Origin: Streptomyces griseoviridis
GTDB taxonomy: Bacteria > Actinomycetota > Actinomycetes > Streptomycetales > Streptomycetaceae
DNA: 64,000 nt
Direction of reading: 5' to 3'
NCBI GenBank assembly: GCA_014649155.1
Contig: BMSM01000003.1
Coordinates: 372,001-436,000 of the forward strand
Part shown: one piece after another, positions 19,515-29,669 of the stretch
Layout of the letters: every line of letters starts with the position of its first letter
Position numbering within the stretch: the first letter of the stretch is position 1
Made by a program: the position numbers and the translations under genes
The notes under the pieces: model-generated
Told to the model about the DNA's origin: nothing
What the model saw: only the letters and a program-made list of their open reading frames with translations
Databases searched by the model: none

Positions 19515-20034
19515 GGTCGATCCTTGCTGGTCGGGACGCGCTCACGGAGGCGATGCGCGCCCGGTGGGGGGCAGGCCGGCACCGGCGGGTCGGGCCGTCC
19601 ACCCCACGCCTGCGGGGCGTCCGCCCCGGATCACGGGACGGTGGACGGTGACCACCGGGATCCACGCCTCGGCGCGCGGCTCTGCGCTGCGAGGCCCGGC
19701 CACAGGTCATTCCTTTCGAGACCGGCCGCACGGGAAGAACCGCGGCCGGCCCGCACACGAAAGAGACCTTCGGCGTCAAGAGCCAGCGCGCCTCGCCAAA
19801 GGTCCCTGCGGTGCTTCAGGCGTTAATCCACCATAAGGCAAGGTACTGCCCGGTATGGAAGGACTTGAGATGCGGATCACAGGGAGTGATGGAACCGGAA
19901 TACTACATTCCACCCTCCCTTTCCGAAGGGCTCTCTCCCGGGGGTCCGGGGTACGAATCCGGCATGTCCGGAGGTAAGAACGCCCCGCACCGATCTCACC
20001 TCGGGCGTTGTCCCGGGCGGACTACCATCGGCTC
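19515..20034. other. 520-bp divergent control region, no convincing gene
   Basis: The gap separates the peptide transporter from the two-component system. It contains several short GC-rich dyads and an unusually AT-rich stretch at about 19810-19960. A 49-codon open frame beginning ATG at 19889 has a purine-rich site only 2 nt away and no recognisable composition, so it is not called. Confidence 0.5.
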
Positions 20035-20712
20035 ATGACCCGTGTACTGCTCGCCGAGGACGACGCGTCCATCTCGGAGCCGCTGGCCCGCGCACTGCGC
20101 CGGGAAGGGTACGAGGTCGAGGTGCGTGAGGACGGACCCACGGCGCTCGACGCCGGGATGCAGGGCGGTGTGGACCTGGTCGTGCTGGACCTGGGCCTGC
20201 CCGGCATGGACGGCCTGGAGGTCGCCCGCCGGCTGCGTTCCGAGGGCCACTCGGTGCCGATCCTGATCCTGACCGCGCGCGCCGACGAGGTGGACACCGT
20301 CGTCGGCCTGGACGCGGGCGCCGACGACTACGTCACCAAGCCCTTCCGCCTCGCCGAGTTGCTCGCCCGGGTCCGGGCCCTGCTGCGGCGCGGTGCCGCC
20401 GAGCCCCAGCAGCCGCCGGCCACGCACGGCGTGCGCATCGACGTCGAGTCGCACCGGGCCTGGATGGGCGAGGAGGAGCTCCAGCTCACGGCCAAGGAGT
20501 TCGACCTGCTGCGGGTGCTGGTGCGTGACGCCGGCCGGGTCGTCACCCGCGACCAGCTCATGCGCGAGGTCTGGGACACCACCTGGTGGTCCTCGACCAA
20601 GACCCTCGACATGCACATCTCCTGGCTGCGCAAGAAGCTCGGCGACGACGCCGCCAACCCCCGCTACATCGCCACGGTGCGCGGCGTCGGCTTCCGCTTC
20701 GAGAAGAACTGA
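20035..20712 (+). CDS. OmpR/PhoB-family response regulator
   Basis: A 225-residue two-component response regulator. The receiver domain (1-118) has the acidic pair Asp9/Asp10, phosphoacceptor Asp52 (VLDLGLPGMDG) and the conserved Lys in DDYVTKPF. The C-terminal winged helix (about 128-222) contains ELQLTAKEFDLLRVL and the wing KLGDDAANPRYIATVRGVGFRF. No ribosome-binding site precedes the ATG at 20035, but TACCAT at 20023-20028 could be a -10 giving a leaderless transcript. It is followed 13 bp later by its sensor kinase gene; target genes unknown. Confidence 0.92.
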   Translation: MTRVLLAEDDASISEPLARALRREGYEVEVREDGPTALDAGMQGGVDLVVLDLGLPGMDGLEVARRLRSEGHSVPILILTARADEVDTVVGLDAGADDYVTKPFRLAELLARVRALLRRGAAEPQQPPATHGVRIDVESHRAWMGEEELQLTAKEFDLLRVLVRDAGRVVTRDQLMREVWDTTWWSSTKTLDMHISWLRKKLGDDAANPRYIATVRGVGFRFEKN

Positions 20713-20725
20713 TACGTAAGGGACC

Positions 20726-22000
20726 ATGCGCCGCCGACTGATCCAGTCCACGCTCGCCGTGGTGCTCGTCGTGATCGCCGTCTTCGGCGTCTCCCTGGTC
20801 ATCGTCGAGGCGCAGACCATCAGCAGCACCGCCCAGGAGCGGGTGGACCTGGAGGCCGCCCGGCTCGCCAGCATCGTGGACAGCCGGCTGCTCGGCACCG
20901 GCAGCGTCGACGCAGAGGTGCTGCGCCGCCAGGTCGAGGGCGACCGGTACGCCGTCATCCGCATCCCCGGCGAGCGGCCCATCGAGGTCGGCAGCGAGCC
21001 GTCCGGTGAGGTCATCCGGGGCGAGGCCACCGGCGAGGAGGGCGAGACGGTCGTCGTCCAGGAGCCGCGCTCCTCGGTGACCCGGGAGGTCGGCCGGACC
21101 CTGCTGATCATCGGGCTGGTGGCGCTGCTCGCGGTGATCGCCGCCGTCCTGCTCGCCGTCCGCCAGGCCAACCGCCTCGCCTCCCCCCTCACCGACCTCG
21201 CCGAGACCGCCGAGCGCCTCGGCTCCGGCGACCCCCGCCCCCGCCACAAGCGCTACGGCGTCCCCGAGCTGGACCGGGTCGCCGACGTGCTGGACTCCTC
21301 GGCCGAGCGCATCGCCCGGATGCTCACCGCCGAACGCCGCCTCGCCGCCGACGCCTCCCACCAGCTCCGCACGCCGCTGACCGCGTTGTCGATGCGGCTG
21401 GAGGAGATCACCCTCACCGACGAGCCGGAGACGGTGAAGGAGGAGGCGACCATCGCGCTGGCCCAGGTCGAGCGGCTCACCGACGTGGTCGAGCGGCTGC
21501 TGACCAACTCGCGTGACCCGCGCAGCGGCTCCGCCGTCACCTTCGAGCTGGACGACGTCATCCAGCAGCAGATCGCCGAGTGGCGCCCCGCCTACCGCAG
21601 CGCCGGCCGGGCGATCGTCTCCTCCGGCAAGCGGCACCTGACGGCGGTCGGCACGCCCGGCGCGGTCGCCCAGGTGCTGGCCGCGCTGATCGAGAACTCC
21701 CTGATGCACGGCGGCGGCACGGTCGCCCTGCGCACCCGCGTCACCGGCAACCAGGCCGTGGTCGAGGTCACCGACGAGGGGCCGGGCGTCCCCGCCGACC
21801 TTGGCGCGCGGATCTTCGAGCGCACCATCAGCGGGCGGAACTCCACCGGCATCGGACTGGCCGTCGCCCGGGACCTGGCCGAGGCGGACGGCGGACGGCT
21901 GGAGCTGCTCCAGTCCAACCCGCCGGTCTTCGGGCTGTTCCTCTCCCGCACCCAGCCGCCGGAGCCGGACGAGTCCGAGGCGGACCGCACCGTCAGGTGA
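20726..22000 (+). CDS. Sensor histidine kinase
   Basis: A 424-residue membrane kinase paired with the response regulator 13 bp upstream. TM1 is about residues 8-28 and TM2 about 123-145, enclosing a 95-residue extracytoplasmic sensor region. A HAMP linker follows, then the H box with phosphorylated His212 (ADASHQLRTPLTA), the N box (ALIENSLMHGGG), and G boxes (DEGPGVPADLG, STGIGLAVARDL). AAGGGA precedes the ATG. The stimulus is unknown; the sensor loop is acidic and Val/Arg-rich without a named domain that I recognise. Confidence 0.93.
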   Translation: MRRRLIQSTLAVVLVVIAVFGVSLVIVEAQTISSTAQERVDLEAARLASIVDSRLLGTGSVDAEVLRRQVEGDRYAVIRIPGERPIEVGSEPSGEVIRGEATGEEGETVVVQEPRSSVTREVGRTLLIIGLVALLAVIAAVLLAVRQANRLASPLTDLAETAERLGSGDPRPRHKRYGVPELDRVADVLDSSAERIARMLTAERRLAADASHQLRTPLTALSMRLEEITLTDEPETVKEEATIALAQVERLTDVVERLLTNSRDPRSGSAVTFELDDVIQQQIAEWRPAYRSAGRAIVSSGKRHLTAVGTPGAVAQVLAALIENSLMHGGGTVALRTRVTGNQAVVEVTDEGPGVPADLGARIFERTISGRNSTGIGLAVARDLAEADGGRLELLQSNPPVFGLFLSRTQPPEPDESEADRTVR

Positions 22001-22022
22001 CGTACGGCCCGGCGTGGAAGGG

Positions 22023-22571
22023 TCAGCGGGAGCGGCCCGGCGCGGGCGCCGCCGTCGGGCTCTCGTGCTCCAGGAAGGACTCGGCGCGGGCCACGGCGTC
22101 CCGGGCGGGCAGCGCGCGGAACACCCAGGAGCGGTAGGACCAGAACCGGAACAGCGTGCCGAGGCCGATGCCGAGGAACTTGAAGATGTTGCTCTGCAAC
22201 GGGCTGTCCCAGCCGAAGCCGTACGTCGCCGTGAACAGCACGCCGTTCTCGATCACCAGGCCGACCGCGCTGAACAGCAGGAAGAGCGACATCTCCTTGG
22301 TACGGCGGCTCTTGTCGCGGTCCCGGTAGGTGAAGTAGCGAAAGCCCAGGTAGTTGAAGACGATCGCGACGACCGTGGCGACGATGCTGGCCCGCACCAC
22401 CTGGAGGTCGGTGGAGTGCCGGACCAGGTTGAAGACGAGGAGGTTGACCAGGACGCCCGCGCCGCCCACCGCGCCGAACTTCACCACCTCGCGGACGAGC
22501 CCGGCCACGCGCTGCCGGAAGGCGCCCGGGGGCGCGGGAGGCGCCGGTGGCACCGAGGAACCATGTCCCAT
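22023..22571 (-). CDS. GtrA-family membrane protein
   Basis: A 182-residue protein with a GtrA domain (about 25-155): four membrane helices in the pattern FGAVGGAGVLVNLLVFNLV, VVRASIVATVVAIVFNYLGFRYFTY, LFLLFSAVGLVIENGVLF and IFKFLGIGLGTLFRFWSYRSWVF. GtrA proteins are thought to move polyprenyl-linked sugars across the membrane for glycopolymer decoration, which fits the wall-polymer genes elsewhere in this window. The N-terminus is Pro/Ala-rich. It is convergent with the sensor kinase, 22 bp apart, and divergent from purK. Confidence 0.9.
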   Translation of the reverse strand: MGHGSSVPPAPPAPPGAFRQRVAGLVREVVKFGAVGGAGVLVNLLVFNLVRHSTDLQVVRASIVATVVAIVFNYLGFRYFTYRDRDKSRRTKEMSLFLLFSAVGLVIENGVLFTATYGFGWDSPLQSNIFKFLGIGLGTLFRFWSYRSWVFRALPARDAVARAESFLEHESPTAAPAPGRSR

Positions 22572-22737
22572 GCTCGTGCAGGCCCCCGTCCGTCGTCGGC
22601 GTCAACCCAGCCATGCTAACCACCCGCCCGCGCGAATTTCCTGTGGACGACCGGCCGGGAGCCGGGCGAGCGGGGGCCCGGACCGGCGAAAACGGCCGGG
22701 AAGCGGCCTCCCTCCGGGCTGCCGATACGCTAGGGGC

Positions 22738-23877
22738 GTGACGTTTCCGGTAGTCGGCATGGTCGGTGGGGGCCAGCTCGCGCGTATGACGCACGAAGCG
22801 GGCATCCCGTTGGGCATCAGGTTCAAGCTCCTCAGTGACACTCCTCAGGACTCCGCGGCCCAGGTGGTGAGCGATGTCGTCGTCGGCGACTACCGCGACC
22901 TGGACACGCTCCGCGAGTTCGCGCGCGGCTGTGACGTGATCACCTTCGATCACGAGCACGTGCCCACCGAGCACCTCCGCGCCCTGGAGGCGGACGGCAT
23001 CCCCGTCCGCCCCGGCCCGGACGCGCTGGTGCACGCCCAGGACAAGGGCGTGATGCGGGCGAAGCTCATGGAGATCGGGGTGCCGTGCCCGCGGCACCGG
23101 ATCGTCCGCGATCCGGCCGACGTGGCCGCGTTCGCGGCGGAGGGCGACGGTTTTCCGGTCGTTCTCAAGACGGTCCGCGGCGGGTACGACGGCAAGGGCG
23201 TGTGGGTCGTGGACTCCGCCGAGGAGGCCGCCGAGCCGTTCCGCGCGGGCGTTCCCGTCCTCGCCGAGGAGAAGGTCGACTTCGTCCGCGAGCTGGCCGC
23301 CAACGTCGTCCGCTCCCCGCACGGCCAGGCCGTCGCCTACCCGGTGGTGGAGTCCCGGCAGGTGAACGGCGTGTGCGACACGGTCATCGCCCCCGCCCCC
23401 GGACTGGACGAGGAGCTGGCGCTCAGGGCCGAGGAGATGGCCCTCGGCATCGCCAAGGAACTCGGCGTCGTCGGCCACCTCGCCGTCGAGCTGTTCCAGA
23501 CCCGCGACGGCCGCGTCCTCGTCAACGAACTGGCGATGCGCCCGCACAACTCCGGCCACTGGTCCATGGACGGCGCGATCACCTCGCAGTTCGCCAACCA
23601 CGTCCGCGCCGTCCTCGACCTCCCGCTGGGCGACCCGCGCCCCCGCGCGCCCTGGACGGTCATGGTCAACGTCCTCGGCGGCGACTACCCGGACATGTAC
23701 TCCGCGTACCTGCACTGCATGGCCCGCGACCCCCAGCTGAAGATCCACATGTACGGCAAGGACGTGAAGCCCGGTCGCAAGGTCGGCCACGTCAACACCT
23801 ACGGCGCCGACCTGGACGACGTACTGGAACGCGCCCGGCACGCGGCCGGCTACCTGAGAGGCACGATCACCGAATGA
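22738..23877 (+). CDS. purK: N5-carboxyaminoimidazole ribonucleotide synthase
   Basis: A 379-residue ATP-grasp enzyme carboxylating AIR with bicarbonate and ATP to N5-CAIR (EC 6.3.4.18) in purine synthesis. The N-terminal preATP-grasp fold begins [13 protein letters not shown]; the ATP-grasp core includes [12 protein letters not shown] and the C-terminal nucleotide/metal site [18 protein letters not shown]. The start is the GTG at 22738; TACGCT (22726-22731) 6 nt earlier and the absence of a spaced ribosome-binding site suggest a leaderless mRNA. Its stop overlaps the purE start as ATGA, so the two steps are coupled. Confidence 0.95.
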   Translation: MTFPVVGMVGGGQLARMTHEAGIPLGIRFKLLSDTPQDSAAQVVSDVVVGDYRDLDTLREFARGCDVITFDHEHVPTEHLRALEADGIPVRPGPDALVHAQDKGVMRAKLMEIGVPCPRHRIVRDPADVAAFAAEGDGFPVVLKTVRGGYDGKGVWVVDSAEEAAEPFRAGVPVLAEEKVDFVRELAANVVRSPHGQAVAYPVVESRQVNGVCDTVIAPAPGLDEELALRAEEMALGIAKELGVVGHLAVELFQTRDGRVLVNELAMRPHNSGHWSMDGAITSQFANHVRAVLDLPLGDPRPRAPWTVMVNVLGGDYPDMYSAYLHCMARDPQLKIHMYGKDVKPGRKVGHVNTYGADLDDVLERARHAAGYLRGTITE

Positions 23878-24395
23878 GCCCTGTTGTCGGCATCGTCATG
23901 GGGTCGGACTCCGACTGGCCCGTCATGGAGGCCGCCGCGAAGGCCCTCGACGAGTTCGAGATCGCCTACGAGGTCGACGTCGTCTCCGCCCACCGGATGC
24001 CGCGGGAGATGATCGCGTACGGCGAGCACGCCGCGGACCGGGGGCTGAAGGCGATCATCGCGGGCGCGGGCGGTGCCGCTCACCTGCCCGGCATGCTCGC
24101 CTCCGTCACCCCGCTTCCGGTCATCGGCGTGCCCGTGCCGCTGAAGTACCTCGACGGCATGGACTCCCTGCTGTCCATCGTGCAGATGCCGGCCGGGGTG
24201 CCCGTCGCGACCGTCTCGGTCGGCGGCGCCCGCAACGCCGGGCTGCTCGCCGCCCGCATCCTCGCCGCGCACGACGAGGAGCTGCTCGGCCGGATGCGCG
24301 AGTTCCAGCGGGAGCTGAACGACCAGGCCACCGAGAAGGGCAGGCGGCTGCGGACCAAGGTGGAGGGATCGGCCTCCTTCGGTTTCGGGAAGTAG
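23874..24395 (+). CDS. purE: N5-carboxyaminoimidazole ribonucleotide mutase
   Basis: A 173-residue class I PurE moving the carboxylate of N5-CAIR to C4 of the ring to give CAIR (EC 5.4.99.18). Family motifs are [15 protein letters not shown] (active-site His), [12 protein letters not shown] and the flexible loop [14 protein letters not shown]. The start ATG overlaps the purK stop. Directly followed, 6 bp later, by an unrelated dipeptidase gene that probably shares the transcript. Confidence 0.96.
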   Translation: MSPVVGIVMGSDSDWPVMEAAAKALDEFEIAYEVDVVSAHRMPREMIAYGEHAADRGLKAIIAGAGGAAHLPGMLASVTPLPVIGVPVPLKYLDGMDSLLSIVQMPAGVPVATVSVGGARNAGLLAARILAAHDEELLGRMREFQRELNDQATEKGRRLRTKVEGSASFGFGK

Positions 24396-25580
<1,185 letters not shown>

Positions 25581-25596
25581 GCCGGCCGGGACACCG

Positions 25597-25622
25597 GGGG
25601 GTACGCCGGGCGGCGTACCCCC
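25597..25622 (+). terminator. Hairpin terminator between dipeptidase paralogues
   Basis: A perfect 11-bp stem (25597-25607 with 25612-25622, GGGGGTACGCC type) with a GGGC loop, 17 bp after the active dipeptidase gene. It insulates purK-purE-dipeptidase from the paralogue. Confidence 0.75.
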
Positions 25623-25701
25623 TAACGCCTTACCCACCAGGAAGCGCCCCGTGCCCCGTGCGACGGTGTCGGTATCGCACGACGACCGTACGGAGCCCGC
25701 C

Positions 25702-26832
25702 ATGGCAGACCTCCAGGACGACCTGCACCCGAGCACCGAGGCCGGCGAGCTCGACGACCTGCCCGCGTCCTTCCCCGCCGAAGTGCTCGCCCCGGAGCCC
25801 TACACACCCGTCTCCGACCCGGACGACACTCCCCTTCGGCGGGCGCAGGCCGTACTGGCCGCCCATCCGGTCGCCGACGGCTACAGCGGACTGCCCTGGG
25901 CGCTCAAGCACCTGCCCTGGTACGACCTGGAGATCGGCGAGAGCGCCGTCGACACCGACATCCCCCGGCTCCGCGAGGGACACGTCGGCGCGCTGTTCGC
26001 TTCCCTGCACCTGCCCGACGCCGTCACCGGTGACCGGGCCGTCGGCGCCACCATGGAGCAGCTCGACCTGGTCAAGACGGTCGTCCGGGAGCACCCCGAG
26101 GGGCTGCGCCTCGCCCATGACGCGGGGGAGGCCATCGACGCCCGCAACTGCGGCCGGGTCGCCGTGCTGCCGGGACCCGCCGGCGCCGCCGCCCTCGGCG
26201 ACTCCCTCGGCATCCTGCGCTCGCTGCACCTGCTCGGCCTGCGCGTCCTCACGCTGACCGGCGCGAGCTGGGCGGGCGGGCCCGGACTGACCCGGTTCGG
26301 CGAGGAGGTCGTCCGGGAGATGAACCGGCTCGGCGTGATCATCGACCTCTCCGGGGCGTCGCCGGGGACCTTCCGCCGTACCTTCGCCGTCTCCAAGGCG
26401 CCCGCGCTGTGCACCCGCTCGGCGGCCCGCGCGCTGCGTCCGCACCCCGCGAACCTCCCCGACGACCTGCTGGCCGAGCTGGGCGCGGCCGGCGGGCTGT
26501 GCATGGTGCCGCTGACCGCCGAGCAGACCGGCCCGACCGTCCGCGACGTCGCCGACCACCTCGACCACGTCCGCGAGGTCGCCGGGGCGGGGGGCGTCGG
26601 CCTGTCCGGCACGTACGACACCGGCACCGCGCACCCGCAGGAGCTGGGCGACGCCTCCTGCTATCCCCGGCTCGTCGCGGAGCTGCTGCGGCGCGGCTGG
26701 GAGGAGGCCGATGTCGCCCTGCTGACCTGGGGGAACGTCCAGCGGGTGCTGCGCGGCGCGGCGTTCACCGCCCGCGCGTTCCAGACCCGGCGGCAGCCGT
26801 CGACCGCGTCGATCGCGGACCTGGACGGCTGA
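25702..26832 (+). CDS. Degenerate M19 dipeptidase paralogue lacking metal ligands
   Basis: A 376-residue protein aligning end to end with the upstream dipeptidase ([43 protein letters not shown]), but each metal-binding motif is altered. HND becomes YSG (ADGYSGLPW), AEGGHS becomes PGPAGA, SHSSAR becomes TRSAAR and GGDYDG becomes SGTYDT. It should be catalytically dead as a zinc peptidase, yet the frame is intact and codon use is normal, implying a retained non-enzymatic role. The ATG at 25702 (GGAG 7 nt before) is preferred; a GTG at 25651 with AGGA is an alternative. An acidic 35-residue N-terminus is unique to this copy. Confidence 0.85.
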   Translation: MADLQDDLHPSTEAGELDDLPASFPAEVLAPEPYTPVSDPDDTPLRRAQAVLAAHPVADGYSGLPWALKHLPWYDLEIGESAVDTDIPRLREGHVGALFASLHLPDAVTGDRAVGATMEQLDLVKTVVREHPEGLRLAHDAGEAIDARNCGRVAVLPGPAGAAALGDSLGILRSLHLLGLRVLTLTGASWAGGPGLTRFGEEVVREMNRLGVIIDLSGASPGTFRRTFAVSKAPALCTRSAARALRPHPANLPDDLLAELGAAGGLCMVPLTAEQTGPTVRDVADHLDHVREVAGAGGVGLSGTYDTGTAHPQELGDASCYPRLVAELLRRGWEEADVALLTWGNVQRVLRGAAFTARAFQTRRQPSTASIADLDG

Positions 26833-26853
26833 CGCCGGCGACCGGCCGCCCGG

Positions 26854-27246
26854 TCAGGGGCGCTCGATCCGGCAGAGGCAGAAGGGGTGTCCCGCCGGGT
26901 CGGCGTAGACGACGAAGTCCCTCTTCTCCTTGTCCTCCTTGTCCAGCACCCGCGCGCCGAGGGCGAGGACCTTCTCCTCGGCGGCGTCCATCTCCTCCCA
27001 GGTCGCGCCGCCGTCGAGGTCCAGATGGAACTGCTGGGCGTTGCGGTCGGAGCGCGGCCATTCCGGCGGGGTCAGGCCGGGGGCCCGCTGGAAGGAGAGC
27101 CGGGGGCCGCCCGGGACCTCCAGGACCACCCAGTCCGGGTCCTCCTCCTCGGGCGTGCCGCCCACCACCTGGGCGTAGAAACGGGCCAGTTCGAGGGGCT
27201 CGGGGCAGTCGAGCACGACGGAACGGAAACGTACGGCGGATGCCAT
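26854..27246 (-). CDS. VOC (glyoxalase/dioxygenase-fold) protein, copy 2
   Basis: A 130-residue single-domain vicinal-oxygen-chelate protein. It shows the beta-alpha-beta-beta-beta pattern with RSVVLDCPEPLELARFYAQVVGG at the start, QQFHLDLD in the middle and YADPAGHPFCLC at the end. The metal-type His of QQFHLDLD and the C-terminal His are present. GGGAGG lies 8 nt before the ATG at 27246. It is a tandem duplicate of the gene 17 bp upstream; both read away from a CGNR-type regulator. Substrate unknown (hydrolase, antibiotic-binding and lyase roles all occur in the superfamily). Confidence 0.85.
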   Translation of the reverse strand: MASAVRFRSVVLDCPEPLELARFYAQVVGGTPEEEDPDWVVLEVPGGPRLSFQRAPGLTPPEWPRSDRNAQQFHLDLDGGATWEEMDAAEEKVLALGARVLDKEDKEKRDFVVYADPAGHPFCLCRIERP

Positions 27247-27263
27247 GGACGGGACCTCCCGGG

Positions 27264-27623
27264 TCAGCCGGCGCAGAGACAGAACGGGTGCCCGGCGGGG
27301 TCCGCGTAAACGCGGAAGGACCGGGTGCGGTCCTCCGTCTCCAGCGGCGTCGCGCCGAGCGCGAGGACGGCCCGCTCGGCGGCGTCCAGGTCGGGCACGT
27401 CCAGGTCGAGGTGGAACTGCTGGGAGTGCTCGGGTGAGGGCCACTTCGGCGGGACGAACCCGGGGGCGGCCTGGAAGGCCAGCGTCTGTCCGCCCGCAAG
27501 CGTCAGATCCACCCACTCGCCCTGGTCCCGCACGGTCCCGCCGAGCACCTCGGCGTAGAACGCGGCCAGGGCGTGGGGATCGGGGCAGTCCAGGACGACG
27601 GCGCCCAGTTCGGCGACAGCCAT
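27264..27623 (-). CDS. VOC (glyoxalase/dioxygenase-fold) protein, copy 1
   Basis: A 119-residue VOC protein, the first gene of a two-gene operon. It shares the blocks VVLDCPDPHALAAFYAEVLGG, SQQFHLDLD and VYADPAGHPFCLC with its neighbour, so the pair arose by duplication. GAGGAGGAAG precedes the ATG at 27623 strongly. The 92-bp divergent region upstream carries a cluster of GGTAACC half-sites shared with the CGNR regulator gene, implying common control. Confidence 0.87.
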   Translation of the reverse strand: MAVAELGAVVLDCPDPHALAAFYAEVLGGTVRDQGEWVDLTLAGGQTLAFQAAPGFVPPKWPSPEHSQQFHLDLDVPDLDAAERAVLALGATPLETEDRTRSFRVYADPAGHPFCLCAG

Positions 27624-27645
27624 GACTTCCTCCTCGGAGCCTCGT

Positions 27646-27707
27646 GGTTACCGGCAGACCCCGGTAACCGGTAACGGTTACCCCATGGTCCCGTAGAAGC
27701 GGTAACG
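27646..27707. promoter_or_regulatory. Cluster of GGTAACC/GGTTACC operator sites
   Basis: Four or five copies of one half-site fill the 92-bp divergent region. GGTTACCGG (27646-27654) faces CCGGTAACC (27661-27669) across 6 nt. GGTAACCG (27663-27670) faces CGGTTACC (27675-27682) across 4 nt. A lone GGTAACG lies at 27701-27707, 9 bp before the regulator start. Overlapping dyads on both sides of the promoters are what an autoregulated repressor of the VOC pair would need (inference). Confidence 0.72.
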
Positions 27708-27715
27708 TCGCAAGC

Positions 27716-28222
27716 ATGAGTGAGAGGTCGCCCGCGCCGGGAGGGCTGGCGCTGGTCCAGGCCCTGGTGAACACGCTGGACGTCGAGACGGGCGCCGACT
27801 CGCTGGACACGCCCGGGGGGCGCGCGCCGTTCGGCCTCACCGCGGACGAGGTGCCCGCCGCCGTGGAGCTGCGCGAGTCGCTGCGGGCGGCGCTGCTCGC
27901 CCACGCCGGCCATCCGCCGCACCGTGCGGTGACCCCGCTGGCCGACCTGCTGGCCGGGGCCCCGCTGCGGGTGGCGGTCGATCCGGCCGACGGCACCGCC
28001 GTACTGCTCCCCGCCGGGCCCGACTCCCTGGCCGGACGGGTCGCCGCCGCCGTCGCCGAGGCGCTGGTCGCGGGCACCTGGACCCGGCTGAAGGCGTGCG
28101 AGGCGGCCGACTGCCTCTGGGCGTACTACGACCGCAGTCCGGCCGGCCGCGGCCGCTGGTGCTCGATGCGGGTGTGCGGGGCCCGCGCGAAGATGCGCCG
28201 ATACCGGGCCAAGGGGGCGTGA
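27716..28222 (+). CDS. ABATE/CGNR zinc-finger family regulator
   Basis: A 168-residue protein. The N-terminal two-thirds (LVQALVNTLDVETGADSL, LRESLRAALLAH) is an ABATE-type domain found in putative stress-induced regulators. The C-terminal CGNR-type zinc finger reads CEAADCLWAYYDRS...RWCSMRVCGARAKMRRYR. All four cysteines are present, but the name-giving CGNR is CGAR here. The ATG at 27716 is 9 bp after a GGTAACG site. Divergent from the VOC operon, it probably regulates it. Convergent with the UDP-sugar dehydrogenase gene across a 15-bp stem. Confidence 0.82.
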   Translation: MSERSPAPGGLALVQALVNTLDVETGADSLDTPGGRAPFGLTADEVPAAVELRESLRAALLAHAGHPPHRAVTPLADLLAGAPLRVAVDPADGTAVLLPAGPDSLAGRVAAAVAEALVAGTWTRLKACEAADCLWAYYDRSPAGRGRWCSMRVCGARAKMRRYRAKGA

Positions 28223-28258
28223 CGCGCCGTCCGTCCCCGTGCGGCAGAATGCGCCCGG

Positions 28259-28297
28259 ACGCCGGTCCGGCCGACTGAGCCCCGGCCGGACCGGCGT
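28259..28297. terminator. Bidirectional 15-bp stem terminator
   Basis: A perfect stem, 28259-28273 with 28283-28297, loop of 9 nt, midway between convergent stop codons at 28222 and 28326. Confidence 0.85.
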
Positions 28298-28325
28298 GCC
28301 CGCCGCGTCCACCAGGGCTGTGCCG

Positions 28326-29669
28326 TCAGGCGGTCGGGCGGCCCATCGCGCGGTACGTCCAGCCGGCCCGGCGCCAGACCTCGGGGTCCAGGGCGTTGCG
28401 CCCGTCCAGGATCACCCGGGCGCCCGCGACCTCGCCGAGCGCCGCCGCGTCCAGCTCGCGGAACTCCCGCCACTCCGTCAGGTGCAGCACCACGTCGGCG
28501 CCGCGCACCGCGTCCGTCGCGGTCTCGGCGTACCCGAGGGTCGGGAAGAGCCGCCGCGCGTTCGCCATGCCCTTGGGGTCGTACACCGTGACCTGGCCGC
28601 CCTGGAGGTGGATCTGCCCGGCGACGTTTAGCGCGGGCGAGTCCCGTACGTCGTCGGAGTCGGGCTTGAAGGTGGCGCCGAGGACCGCGACCCGCTTGCC
28701 GAGGAACGGGCCGCCGCCCAGCGCCTCCCGGGTCAGCTCGACCATCCGGCCGCGCTGGCGCATGTTGATGGAGTCGATCTCGCGCAGGAAGGTCAGCGCC
28801 TGGTCGGCGCCCAGCTCCCCGGCGCGCGCCATGAACGCCCGGATGTCCTTGGGCAGGCACCCGCCGCCGAAGCCGATCCCGGCCCGCAGGAACTTCTTGC
28901 CGATCCGGTCGTCGTACCCGATCGCCTCCGCCAGCTTGGCGACGTCGCCGTCGGCGGCCTCGCACACCTCCGCCATGGCGTTGATGAAGGAGATCTTGGT
29001 GGCGAGGAAGGAGTTCGCGGAGGTCTTCACCAGCTCGGCGGTCGGGAAGTCGGTCACCACGAACGGCGAGCCCTCCCCGACCGGCGTCGCGTACACCTCG
29101 CGCAGCAGCTTCTCCGCCCGGTCGCTGCGCACGCCGACCACGATCCGGTCCGGGTGCAGGGTGTCCTGGACGGCGAAGCCCTCGCGGAGGAACTCCGGGT
29201 TCCAGGCCAGCTCGGCGTCGCCGCCCGCCGGGGCGTGCTCGGCGAGGTAGGCGGCCAGCCGGTCGGCCGACCCGACCGGCACCGTCGACTTGCCGACGAC
29301 CAGCGCGGAGCCGCGCAGGTGCGGGGCGAGGGAGGCCAGCGCCGACTCCACGTAGCTCATGTCGCAGGCGTACTCGCCGTGCTTCTGCGGGGTGTTGACG
29401 CACAGGAAGTGCACGTCACCGAAGGCGGCGACCTCCGCGAAGTCGGTGGTGAAGCGCAGCCGCCCGCTGGAGCCCTCGATCCCGGCGACGTGCCGGCGCA
29501 GCAGCTCCTCCAGGCCCGGCTCGTACATCGGGACCTCGCCGCGCCGCAGCATCTCGATCTTCTCCGGCACCACGTCCAGGCCCATGACCTCGAAGCCCAG
29601 CTCCGCCATGGCCGCCGCGTGGGTCGCGCCGAGGTAGCCGGTGCCGATCACGGTGATCTTGAGGGCCAT
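28326..29669 (-). CDS. UDP-glucose/GDP-mannose 6-dehydrogenase
   Basis: A 447-residue NAD-dependent nucleotide-sugar dehydrogenase performing two-step oxidation of the C6 hydroxyl to a uronic acid, most likely UDP-glucose to UDP-glucuronate (EC 1.1.1.22). The N-terminal Rossmann motif is VIGTGYLGATHAAAMAELG, the catalytic Cys lies in GFGGGCLPKDI, and the C-terminal domain includes VLGATFKPDSDDVRDSPAL. GGAG lies 5 nt before the ATG at 29669; an upstream in-frame extension lacks a site. It supplies activated uronic acid for envelope polymers; GDP-mannose cannot be excluded as substrate. Confidence 0.9.
   Translation of the reverse strand: MALKITVIGTGYLGATHAAAMAELGFEVMGLDVVPEKIEMLRRGEVPMYEPGLEELLRRHVAGIEGSSGRLRFTTDFAEVAAFGDVHFLCVNTPQKHGEYACDMSYVESALASLAPHLRGSALVVGKSTVPVGSADRLAAYLAEHAPAGGDAELAWNPEFLREGFAVQDTLHPDRIVVGVRSDRAEKLLREVYATPVGEGSPFVVTDFPTAELVKTSANSFLATKISFINAMAEVCEAADGDVAKLAEAIGYDDRIGKKFLRAGIGFGGGCLPKDIRAFMARAGELGADQALTFLREIDSINMRQRGRMVELTREALGGGPFLGKRVAVLGATFKPDSDDVRDSPALNVAGQIHLQGGQVTVYDPKGMANARRLFPTLGYAETATDAVRGADVVLHLTEWREFRELDAAALGEVAGARVILDGRNALDPEVWRRAGWTYRAMGRPTA

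Noticed and set aside
19889..20038. Possible small gene beginning MEPEYYIPPS in front of the response regulator
   Set aside because: The purine-rich site is only 2 nt from the ATG, codon bias is weak, and it would run over the regulator start.
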